DNA of 64,000 nt from Nemopilema nomurai (taxonomy: Eukaryota; Cnidaria; Scyphozoa; Rhizostomeae; Rhizostomatidae): contig ML133478.1 of the NCBI GenBank assembly GCA_003864495.1, positions 754,498 to 818,497 of the forward strand. Direction: 5' to 3'. Position 1 is the stretch's first letter. The number at the start of each line of letters is the position of its first letter. Of the stretch, positions 53,973 through 64,000 are shown in pieces. A model generated the notes under the pieces. That model was not told where the DNA came from, did not search any database, and worked only from the letters and a program-made list of their open reading frames with translations. Made by a program: the position numbers and the translations under genes.

Positions 53973-56900
53973 TTAGCGAACTCTCTTTTTCTTTGGAATG
54001 AAATCTGCACTATTTGCGTCCTTAATGTTTGTGTTCGATATCTCCTTGCTCTTCTTAATAGGGTCTATAATATTGCCGATCAAAGTTGAGATTCTTGGCT
54101 GCGTAAGCTTGGCGCTCACAGACGGGGTGTTCCAGGTTTTACCCAACGGATGCCTCATGCTCCGCTCGAAATGTGATCGGTCCTTGAAAGGAAACGGCAA
54201 CGCTGACACCTAAAAACCGGAAAAAGACACTCAAAAAGGGACTCGTTAAAGGCATTGAGTCATGTTTAATGGAAAGCGTATACCCGAATTGCAAAATCGT
54301 ACCGTGTCACTATGATAGCTCCGTTAATCATGGCTGTCAAGCAAACTGCACATATGATGTTATGACCTCGCAGTTGATGTCTGATCACATGAAAACAGAT
54401 TTATTACACGAGAACAGACAACAGCCCGTGGAAAACCATGACTTAAAAGGCTTTTGGGCAAAATAGCAACCGATAAAAATGCTTTGTTACGTATATAAAC
54501 AAATAAACACTGAAGATAGAAAGTCTTTGAGATCTATTTAGATCTATAAATATAATTCTTTTCTTTTCTAATCATTTTGTGTTGCTTGGTTGCGTATAAT
54601 GTAGTGATATAACGAGTATGATCAATTGGTTGATATGGATATGTTCGAAGTCATTTCGAAAACAATTTAGACTAGATCTAAAAGATAATCTTTCAAGCCG
54701 AAACTTTGGGTTGCAAACAATTGCGAGAATATAGTACTGATCAGTATGAAAATGTAAAAAACTGCTCAAAAAGTGGGAACTTCTTTGATTTCCGTTGAGA
54801 GCTTAATTTTTACAGCAAACTCTCAAAATCGTAGTTATCTTTCTGTGCTAAAGCAACTTTTAGTCCCAAGAATGGAAATTAAGCGTGGTTCTCTTCTAAA
54901 AGTTTATTTGAGGTAAACCCACTATTATCTATAATAGACAAAGAAGGAATTTTCGTATAATTGGGCAAGCTAGGTCGTCCTTTCACCTAGGTGTTTTGGA
55001 GTCGGAGAAAGAGTTCGTCTTTTCCCTTGGGCTCTTCTAAAGTTAGGTGTTAAGTAACGCAGATTGGTCAATTATAACCAATCACGCGCTCTGCTTATCA
55101 CCCTCTAGTGTTTTCGATCCGCATCTGGCTATTTATTCAGTCAGTTTTTGGTTAACTTCCGACGTTTGCATACTCTGAGGAGTGTCGGACGAAAAAAGTA
55201 CTTTTAAGTATGCGAAAAATAGTTCCCCTTTTTCTAGCAATTGTAAAGAAGGAATCATTGTGCTTAAACCCAGGAACAAGCTGCTGAATTGCATTTGCAC
55301 GTAACAAGCCCAAACACGTAACAATCTATAGGACAACCCAAATCGAAGGAGATTCATGTGCTGAGCGCATCCGTACTTCCAATGAGCAAGAAAGTTCCGC
55401 TTTCCGGGAGAGTTTATTTCACAACGCTCTTAATATGTTTAGTCAGCTGAACAATTGTGAAAGTCGTGGAAGGAAGCTCGAACGCTTCCAGATAGGGCTT
55501 GCTGTTACAGAAATAATATAAAAATAAATATTGCGTAATGTCCAACAGAAAAAGGAAATACGAAGCAAGGGCTCAGCGAAAATGTAAACACGAAGATCCA
55601 GCCCTATTATTGGGGAATTTATAGCGCGCCTCATTTCAACTCGAGGAGCCTCGCCCCTATATCACAGGAGGTTTTCCAAAAGAACCAATCTAACTTCAAC
55701 AACCTTACAAGTAACCTAATTGTTAATCACCCATTCCCTCTATTAATAATAAACTGTTATAACGCACCTGATTTGCTGTAAAAAATTTATTCTTTTCGTC
55801 GTTCAAAATAACATATTTCATCCCCTCGGCCCTTGCAGGCCTTCTCTTCTTTTCCTTCTTCACAAACATTTTTCTCTTTCGACGCAGTATCTTTTCATTG
55901 TCCATAGCAGCACCACCCCAATTACCCCATCCGGGCAGTGTTAAATCTACTTCTTTTGGAGCTCGCTTTTCCGCCTCCTTTTTCTTTTCGTTCTCGAATT
56001 CTTCCATGACAGCATCGCAGGCAAACGCTTCCCGTACTTTCGATCGCTGCTCTGCTGACTTCGTAAAGTCGACCTCTGAATTGTCAGTTATAAACACATT
56101 AACGTCCAGAGCCTTGGACTCTACCGCCACGAAGTTGCCGTTGTCCGTCTCCACTGCACCCGAATCTGCATGCTTGCCTTTGCTCCTCCATTCGTCCGCT
56201 ACATTAGTGCTTCGTACCTTGCGCCCAGGCCTGGCTGTATCTTCCTCGCTGTCCGAGTCACTGTCCCTTTTCAACTCTAGGTTTTCCGCAGCTTTTTTGT
56301 TTCTTGATTGCTTTGGACCACTTTCTGAACCTTCAAAACAAATTCAAAATACTCCCGTAAGCGGTGCATTTGCAATAATACATACGTTGTTGAGGAAACA
56401 TTATTTTTTCATCAAGAACTTGGTATCCTATTCAAAGTTTGCTTTTTGACTTCTCCTGATCTTAATCCCCTCTTCTTTTCTATATTCCCTCTTCTTTTCT
56501 CCATCCCCTCTTATTTTCCCTATCCCTTCTTCTTTTCTCTACCTAACTCTTGGCTTTCTTCTCCCCTTTTATCCATCTATTCCTTTCTAATTCCTTTGAT
56601 CCCACCAATAATCCGTTCGGTTTTTATGTGGTAGCTATGGCTTACTAGATGCAGGCCTGCACACGGCTCTATTCATTTGAAGTTGTTGGGCTGAGGGTCA
56701 GAATCACAGTCTAGCGACATAGCCACCCGGCACGTTCAATAGACCTCAGTTAAAATCACATCAAGCTTCCTACTATTTAGTCCTCAAAAACCAATGTTTA
56801 GAATTTGCCAGCGGCACTTCTAGGTTAAGGCCAGTGGTGGCCTATCACCGTACCCCTTTCGGGGTAGCAGTTTTTGGAGAATTCGCTTAAAATTGTTCTT

Positions 56901-59900
56901 TATCTTCCACAAGATTTGAAAAGGGAAGTCCAATGTTATGAAAAATTTCAAATAACGGTCGTGCAATTACTAGAGCAAGTGAACTGGGAACATTTCACTC
57001 TTATAGAGTCTTTTCTCTGGAAGATGATCTTGACAATAGGGTTATTTCCCCAGGCTCAAAAGAGCACGAGGAAGTTATTTACAGAACCCTTTCTAATTCG
57101 GTTGATTGGGAAATTCCTTGAAAACTTCACAGGATGTAAAGGTTCACGCTTAGAGTCGTATAAATAAACCATAGCCCCAATTGTTTTCGCTCATTCGTTC
57201 GATGTATGGAAGACTTTTCGTATATTTTAGAAAATACATCCCCAGCTGGTTCATTCCAGCGTACCGTACACACATGACTAAGCATGCAAAAATCATGTTT
57301 CCGCTGATTCTCGCAATCGTTAAAAATCACTATAGAAAAGGTAATATAGCAGAAATGCTGAGAAGAATGAAACAGAAAGGAGATCAATGATAAAGTGCTT
57401 GCCAGAATGCAGTAAATTATCGCCGGCCATCCTCCATTCTTCGTCTGACTTTTCACCAACTTCTGATTCGCCATCAGAACTACTCTCACCAGATGACTCA
57501 TCACTAGTTTTACCATTTTGTGCCGCAACGACTTGGCCTAAATCTTAAAAAAACAACGATAAGCCACCATTACGTAACAATATAAGCAGCGGCGAAAAGC
57601 TTTAACGATAAAATATATTATTAATTGTAGGTAGCTTCTTCTTCATAGTACTTTCTTCAGTGTAAATTATGTTTACACGGCGGTTAATATTACTAGTGGG
57701 TAACATCTTTGCAACAGACGGTGGGCTAATTCCCTTCAGAGAATTCAATTCAATGTGATTAGCAAAACAGTGACATAGCATTGAGAAAACCTTCGGATTC
57801 CTGTCCTCCAAGTAACCAGGGATTTTCATCTTCTTCCGAGGTCTTCTTCAAAAGTGCCAACTCTTCGGCAGGATTTGGCGCGCTCTCTTCGTCACTCTCC
57901 ACTTCGTATGTCTTTTGCTCTGTCAACTGCCTACTGACGTTGAGTTGATCGTGCAATAATTGCTTCTCCTGCAAAATAATGAAATGCTACTAAATGGAGT
58001 GGTTGGCTAAAGAAACCAAGAGATGAAAACTGTGCAAGGAGAACCACAACATTGCAAAGACCGCAGTAAAAGGCACCCACCAGACAAATGTGTCAGCAAA
58101 AAGCGAGGGAACAGGGTGTAGCGTTTTCTTATAAAGTCGTAAACGTAGGAAAAATACCCAGCAAAGGCTACTTGCTACAGTTTGCCGACAAATTTTCTGC
58201 CCAGCTGCATTCACCGACATTTTTCGAAATTCACCAGCAACCTAAAGCCCTTTTGGGGACAGTCCAGGAACAGTCATTACCACAAAAAGGCGCTACCTAC
58301 CTCTACGGACTTGTTGCTTTTTGTCATTAACTTCTTGGCCCACTTTGACGTGTTTCTGTGTCGCAAATGAGCTCGTTCCTAAAGAAGAGAACTCTTTAAC
58401 CCGAGTACTCTAAAACCCTTTAACTCTAAAACGTTGCTAATACAAGACACTGTGCTTAATAACTTCGTTCTCATTGCAGCCTCGTTATGTGGCAGCCTCG
58501 TTACCACAGGAAGTCGTTATTAAAAATCTTTGATCTACCATCCGCTTCAAACTTATTCCTTTCAAAAATGTTGACTTTTCAAATCGTCGCTCCTTCTCCA
58601 AGACCAGTGCAGGCAAGTCATTCCACAGACGCAGAGCCTTTATTACCCGGCCCCTTTCTCTGATTTCCCTGTATCTAAGCCAATTTCAACAATAAACAAT
58701 TCACAACTGATAACTAGACACGTTTTGCTATTTGGCATCCAAACAAATAGCAAATTGCCTCATTTGCAAGATGCATTTAAAGCCCTTGTTGCTTTAACTA
58801 TTCTACCAATAACATGTACCAGTTCTTTCTCTTTATGACAGCTACGGGGTGAATGTATTTCCAAAGAAGATTCATTCCCGTTCTGCAGCATTTAAATGGA
58901 GAATAACGCATGCGAATTGTTTTAATAGTGTCGCGCAATCAGAATTGATAAATAAAAAGACAGCCAGAGGGAACCAACCAAAACTCTATTTCTCTCCACT
59001 TTTTCCGATACATCACTGGTGCCTTCCTCAGTTTCACCTGTTCCCTCTTTCTCTCTCTTCTTCTGTTCAGACTTACGGTGGATTTTTCGGAATCTAAAAA
59101 TTCAAAATTCAAATTACAACGAGATTACAAGCTTTATCGCAATATCAACAGTTCTACATATCTTTGACCAAAAAGTATGCTGTCAAACTCCGGCATTGCG
59201 AAAAAGGATAAAACGTTTCCATCTTTGAGGGCAACTATGCTACGAGTCATAAAGACATTTCTATGGCAAAATATGAGATAACGTACACAAACATTTGTCA
59301 CAAGCACACTGCCACGAAAAGGGAAATAAAATTTTTGGTTAAAAGGAATAAAAACAAATTACGCTCTCTTACCATGAAGTTTATGAGCTAGGGTAGGGCC
59401 GTACAGACAATCAAAGGTTCTATCTCGATACATTTAAAATACTTTGTCAATATCAAAACTGAAAAGAAACTGACTTTTTACTTTTGATCTTTTTCAGCCT
59501 TTTGCATTTCGCCTCATAATAAGATTGCAGGACCCGAAGCTTCTGAAGCTCTTTTCTTCGCGCTTTTGCCTAGAAAGAAAAGATAAACAAAGTACATAAT
59601 TATCAAACATGGCCTTTTGAAATAAATACTGAAAGCATCGTAAATAACTAAGAAAGCTCATCTTAAAGAAAATTTTGTTTGAAAATACTGAGCCTTCATC
59701 GATTTACAGAAGAACAATGTGATTTGATGTCAGTTGATACCTATTTCATTGATCAATATAAAGGCCTTCTTGTAGCTGATTGATGATCAGACCAAATACC
59801 TAGCTACTACAAAGGTATACCAAGGCCAAGTGGAAATAGTAAAACGATGGAATAGTGAAAACAGTCGGCTGTCTGTTATTGGTGTACCAAACAAGAGAAA

Positions 59901-62619
59901 AAAGGGGCAATATTTAGGCATTTTAAGTACTTTGATAGAGATTGTATCACAGTGTTAGATCAAATTCTTTGGGTGACGAACCATTGAACAATACCAATGC
60001 CTTTTTATTCCTATATTAATTTCAATGAACATTCAAACATAAGAGATTGATGCCCCAACCCTGGTGCTTACCTCTTCGAGATCCACTGCTTGCAAAGCCT
60101 TTTCTTCACTCTCTGTCAATGTCTTGTTTCTTCTCTCAAGAACACTAGAGCTTCCTTTCAACACTGCTGCAATCTCTTTCTCAAGAGAGCTTCTTGGCTA
60201 AAAGGAAATACATTTGTAGAAGGATTTATAAAAGTACAACTACAAAGGATTATCTATCACAGTCAAATGCTTGTAGCAGGGTCCTGGGGGCTGTATTGTA
60301 CTAAAATATCAAGGCATGCCACTTTCTTTCCTACAGTTAGCAACAGCGATGTATAAGCCAGGGGGGCAGAAAGAAGATGGCCCCACCACTTTTTGGCAAG
60401 CCTTGTAAAAGTGCTCCATCCCAACCAAAAACTACCCCCAAGACCCAGAAGTGCCCGTTCCAAATCCAAAGTTGGGAGCAGTCTCAGCCCCTCTTTATCT
60501 GCCCCCACACACTTTTTACATACTTCCTAAGTCACTGTGCCTTCTCAAGTACTTACTATGCTTCCCAAAACTACAACCTAATTTCAATAAGTAATTGGTG
60601 TACTTAAATTTAAATGGCAGCTGCCTTACCAGAAAGCAAGATCTAATAGACATACCTTAAAATTGACAGCAGCCAATTTTGTTGTTGCTTGAGGAGGTTT
60701 GTACGCATTTAAAGGAAAACTGAGGTTCTCTGCCTGAAGGGATAAAGATAACTTTATAAAAAACTGTACTTTTGAAAAAACTATGGTGATAAAAAAATCA
60801 ATTTGACTCAAAGATTTTTTTGAAAAATTGTGGCACTTCCATCAAATGTCACTCATTCCAAAAAAAGGTATGATTTTTACTACTTGTAGGTGCCAAGGAC
60901 TAGTGGTCTCACCTGACGATTTTTCAAAACTGTTGGTTCCCATTTACTGATTTCCTGCTGGTTTTCTGTATATGCTATATTTCTTTGAATCTGCAAAAGG
61001 AATGGTGTAGAATTATTAATGAAAAACTAGTATTAGCTCATTGCATAATAGATCATGAAAAATGTATCTAGATATGACCAAGTAATTGTGTAAACTGAAA
61101 TACTTTAAGATAAATATGAACTAATGGAAAGAAAATTCATAATCCTAAAACATTATATACTCATACCTTTTGTTTTTCTGGCTTTGATAATGGTGCATCA
61201 AGGACAGATTTTGATTTCTCTAGTTTTTCCTTTAAATAAAAATAGTATCTCATTAACCAAAAAACTTGCACACAAAATCAGAGAGAAAGCATGACACATA
61301 CCTATAACAGCTAGATTGAAAAATTATCTATCATGGAATTACTAAGAACAACAATAATAAGTAAATTCAAATATTTTGAATAAAACAAGAAAGCGTGCTC
61401 CTTCAATCTGAAGTGTTGCAAATAAACTTACAATTTTTTTCTTCAATGATCCTAATTTTGTAGTATTTGGTACAGAATCCAAAAGGTCATTTAATAGAAC
61501 TTTCTCATTTTGACCTGCAAGAAAATGCATATATTATGCCTTAGTGACTTAGCGTTACTCCAAAAACAATGGGTAGCACTAATAAATTAAAATATGTCCA
61601 TGTTCTTTGAAAAAGAAACTTTAGAGGTTCAATATCATTCTTTTCTAAAAGATATCATTAAAAGGACTTGGCATCCAGTTGGTGATTTGTTTTCACAATG
61701 ACAGCCTAACTTATACCTTTTTGTGACCAGAGGTGTTCATCAATATGAGTGGCTGGCTCAGACCTCAATGCCTCCCTGGAAAAAAGAAGACAAGTGGATT
61801 CAAATATGAACTAAAGTTGAAGAATGATCAGACACCATTTCAAGGTCCATTAAAATTGGGAATTTCACTGATTCAGTTGAGATAATAAATTGGTATCTTT
61901 GAAGCCTAGAAAAACGATCTATCATAGAAAATAAACAATGAAAATATTCTAGAAGCAAACTTAATTTATTATACAGGGAACAACCTATCCAAGACCAACT
62001 CTATTGCAAAAACTGGGCGTTACTCTAGCCTTAGCTTCTCCATAGCAAAATAACAGTTATTGAAAAATACAGCAACCTTTTCCTTGGGACCCCAGTGATT
62101 GCTGAAATGTCATCCAGAAGACGCTTGTGCTTCTTAGCGTTTTGCTCTTTGCTGTCATCATCCTCTGACTATATGTGACAAAAGAAAATAATTAAAAGAC
62201 ATAAGGAAAGAGGGTGAAAATTGAAAAATGAGGCATGCAATTTTGAAGGAAATACTTGTTGTATAAATGTGACAATGAAGATTCCTTGAATAGGAGGGGG
62301 AGTTAATGTTTTGTCGACGACCTTTATGCTCACGCTGGTATAATAATCCACTGTTTTAACTGGATAACATATAAGATCAAAATATTTTTGTCATTGGTTT
62401 CTTGATACCTAGGTTTCTACATTTGAGGCAGCATTATCTAATGTGTGTAGAGTATATCTTGAGTCAACCAACCCATCTCAAAAGTTTACGCGTGTGGTCC
62501 TGGCTAAACTGTTTCGTCAAAAAAAGATAACCCAATCAAAAAGTACAGCTACTTACTTCACTTGAACTTAAGCCGATTGCTTCGTCCAAAGAAGCAAAAA
62601 CATCAGCTTCTGCGTTCAT
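53973..62619 (-). CDS. UTP14: UTP14, U3 snoRNP / SSU processome component
   Basis: Nucleolar protein needed for 18S rRNA maturation. It activates the helicase Dhr1/DHX37, which removes U3 snoRNA. Exons: 62619-62557, 62168-62077, 61775-61717, 61514-61432, 61229-61167, 60990-60913, 60733-60656, 60197-60072, 59569-59475, 59093-59000 (or -59038), 58378-58301, 57968-57791, 57543-57403, 56330-55768, 54209-53973; in frame, about 675 aa (human UTP14A 771). Family marks: KWEPTVLKNRQ, LQSYYEAKCKRLKKIKSKK, ERAHLRHRNTSKWAKK, ENPWLLG, VREAFACDAVMEEF, VDLTLPGWGNWGG, LPFPFKDRSHFERSMRHPLG with TWNT. The acidic exon at 57543 has several possible donors (a GC one, or GT ones upstream, all phase 1). Exon 10 is shorter than the family norm. 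Confidence 0.93.
54946..55360 (+). mobile_element. Penelope-like element tail fragment
   Basis: Begins in the last coding residues of a Penelope-like GIY-YIG protein (RIIGQARSSFHLGVLES then KEFVFSLGLF and stop near 55039), with a deletion relative to the minus copy at 51.4 kb. The following non-coding tail includes a hammerhead motif. It sits in the last intron of UTP14, on the opposite strand. Right boundary approximate. Confidence 0.8.
55168..55213 (+). ncRNA. hammerhead ribozyme motif (type I)
   Basis: Best copy of the three. Stem I 5' gcatact (55168-55174), core CTGAGGA (55175-55181), stem II gtgtcggac (55182-55190), GAA (55191-55193), stem III aaaa-gtac-tttt (55194-55205), A at the cleavage position (55206), stem I 3' agtatgc (55207-55213). 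Stem I is seven perfect Watson-Crick pairs. Every core position fits the CUGANGA...GAA...UH rule. Cleavage would follow the UUA triplet. Stem II is the weak point, with two basal pairs and a five-base loop. Confidence 0.8.
55768..56330 (-). CDS. UTP14: UTP14 exon 14: conserved LPGWGxWGG exon
   Basis: Largest exon (563 nt, phase 1 in, 0 out). A Ser/Asp-rich acidic stretch (RDSDSDSEED) is followed by the conserved C-terminal block: KVREAFACDAVMEEFENEKK, KEVDLTLPGWGNWGG and KYVILNDEKNKFFTANQ. The donor is aaatcag|gtgcgt and joins the last exon (54209-53973), which starts VSALPFPFKDRSHFE and ends in a basic tail KKKRVR. Confidence 0.95.
56448..56585. repeat. polypyrimidine tract of degenerate cccctcttcttttct units
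   Basis: In a UTP14 intron. The plus strand is almost wholly C/T with repeated ctcttcttttct words; the minus (transcribed) strand is polypurine. It could be an old simple repeat or a triplex-prone mirror tract. Confidence 0.6.
58480..58700 (-). mobile_element. possible LINE C-terminal remnant (weak)
   Basis: The minus strand reads GRVIKALRLWNDLPALVLEK, then ERRFEKSTFLKG, resembling the xLWNxLPxxV motif at the end of many LINE ORF2 proteins. Short and isolated in a UTP14 intron, so uncertain. Confidence 0.35.
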
Positions 62620-62772
62620 ATTTATGTTTACCTCCTCTACTTTATCGTACTGTGAGAAGACACGAGCCACGAGAAAAATAAAACGACCTCCATTTGAAAG
62701 CGCAGCAGTAAGAACAGAACGGCCGTCCTTCAAGCGAGGCAATTGTGAAATGGTCGCACAAGTCTGGCGAAG
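62620..62772. promoter_or_regulatory. bidirectional promoter region, UTP14 / LanC-like
   Basis: Only 153 bases separate the UTP14 start codon (minus, 62619) from the LanC-like start codon (plus, 62773). Both 5' UTRs and the core promoter must fit here or overlap the neighbouring gene. I see no TATA box. Confidence 0.6.
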
Positions 62773-63606
62773 ATGCAGCACCCGAGGTATTTTGAGAATA
62801 ATTTAGATGACTCAAAGCCATCACAAGACATATCAGACGCACAGAAAGAATATGTACCGGAGCTTTTGCAAATAATTCATAAGAATTGTCCACCACTTCC
62901 CGAGAACTGTGATGGGGCTATGTATGTTGGGGCAGCTGGAATTGCTTATGCATTTTACCACGTAGCTGAGAGTCCTACGTTTACCGAGAAAAGAAGCAAT
63001 TTTCTGGATATAGCAGATTCATACGTCAAGGCATGATTGCTTTAGATGTTTTTGGTTCATTACCCAATTTAGTAACGTGGCTATTTTTACCATTCTCTGA
63101 ATTTGGTATCATCTTCGACCAAGCTAAGATGGCCTACTTAATAGAAGTTAAGAAAACGCTTACTTATCTCACTCAAGAAATAGAGTTTATTCAGTAAAAG
63201 CACCTTTGGAAAAAACGAGAAGAAAGTATTGCTATGATGGGTGCGATGCTCATAGGACAGAATACAGAATATGCACATATAGAACTTGAAACTTTTGATG
63301 ACATTTTGGCAAGTGTAAAGCAAATTTGTTAGCTTTGTTGTCTATCTTCATCTTTCTTCGTTTACAAATTCTGTACCTTTGACTTCAATTTGCAATTACG
63401 TGTATGTGGCAAACATTATAGTTAGTCTTACTCGCTAGATATCTTTTTAATTTACTAAAAACATTAATTTATGTACAAAATTGGTTAGGTGGCCATCAAA
63501 GAAATAAACAAAGTTGATCCATCAAGAGGTGGAATTGGGATCTCATTGCTGCTTGGACATGCTGGGATTTACTGCACTGCTGCTCTTATCTATGAAGCAC
63601 TAGGTA
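62773..63606 (+). CDS. LANCL3: LanC-like protein (LANCL3-like), 5' part, runs off the window
   Basis: LanC-like proteins share the alpha/alpha barrel of bacterial lanthionine synthetases; animal LANCL1/2 add glutathione to dehydroamino acids, and LANCL3 is less studied. Exon 1 starts at 62773 (MQHPRYFENNLDD) and has MYVGAAGIAYAFYHVAESP, closest to the first barrel repeat of LANCL3. Exon 2 (63490-63606) reads VAIKEINKVDPSRGGIGISL then LGHAGIYCTAALIYEALG, the second repeat with the GxAGxY pattern, and ends cactag|gtattg. Exon 1 ends either at aag|gcatga (63033, a GC donor giving DSYVK) or at tac|gtcaag (63027, GT); both keep frame. The zinc-binding Cys/His residues would be in later exons outside the window. 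Confidence 0.8.
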
Positions 63607-64000
63607 TTGTCCTTATTCACCTTAAATATTCTAAGGGGCCCCACCTACAATTCATTTAAAGCAAATTCTGTTCATTGGTTTATATATGGTAAGTAAATTT
63701 ATATAACAGTAAAAGAGGCTTTTTTGAGGAAAACAACTAAATTAAGATACCTTTTGCTTGTTTTTTGTCAATAAAGACAATCAAATAAGTACTTGATTGC
63801 CCATTTTTAAAATTTTTATAACATGTCTATTCATGTTTTTATTACATGAATTAATTGAGCAAGGGTCTTAAAATCAATTGATTTTAGGCGTCAATACTGT
63901 TGTCATTCTGCATAGAATGTTTATTTAACTATGTTATAGACATCACTACCATGAATTTTATTGATGTTTCTGCTTGCAATCTTAGTCATATTGAAATAAT
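63607..64000 (+). other. intron of the LanC-like gene
   Basis: After the donor at 63607 the sequence is AT-rich with no further exon recognised before the window ends. Confidence 0.5.

Overview
This is a stretch of an AT-rich, intron-dense animal nuclear genome, most likely an anthozoan cnidarian (stony coral or sea anemone). The evidence is many short exons with GT/GC-AG introns, metazoan SMARCAD1, UTP14 and LANCL orthologues, an intronless rhodopsin-like GPCR of a kind that is abundant in corals, and a varied load of Penelope, hAT, Tc1 and LINE relics. The species cannot be fixed from the sequence alone.

Layout. (1) 1-18.0 kb: no gene I can support; AT-rich intergenic DNA with one CAA/TTG microsatellite. 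(2) 18.06-40.17 kb, minus strand: a SMARCAD1/Fun30 chromatin remodeller. I rebuilt it by hand as 20 coding exons that stay in frame from ATG to stop (1079 codons). Its 5.6-kb intron 15 holds a single-exon GPCR on the opposite strand and a decayed LINE. Other introns hold a Tc1/mariner relic, a Penelope-derived hammerhead-like motif and a four-copy array of E2F-like sites. (3) 40.2-43.9 kb: intergenic, with two inverted-repeat elements. (4) 43.87-49.33 kb, plus strand: a small four-exon PH-domain protein whose first intron is occupied by a complete 2,596-bp hAT relic with perfect 8-bp target-site duplications. (5) 49.5-53.7 kb: a repeat nest with a second hAT-like element, two near-identical Penelope-like (GIY-YIG) fragments in opposite orientation, and a LINE tail. 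(6) 53.97-62.62 kb, minus strand: UTP14, a small-subunit processome protein, in about 15 exons; a third Penelope fragment with the best hammerhead ribozyme lies in its last intron. (7) 62.77 kb to the window end, plus strand: the first two exons of a LanC-like protein (LANCL3-like), divergent from UTP14 with only about 150 bp between the start codons.

The most interesting signal is a set of three type I hammerhead ribozyme motifs (55168-55213 plus; 51202-51243 minus; 31424-31466 plus) in the tails of Penelope-like retroelement copies. The core is conserved and stem I shows compensatory changes between copies. Also notable: a Leu in place of the usual Lys/Arg in SMARCAD1 helicase motif V, E2F-like sites at both the promoter and an intron of SMARCAD1, a 20-bp-period tandem repeat, and probable GC-AG introns in three genes.
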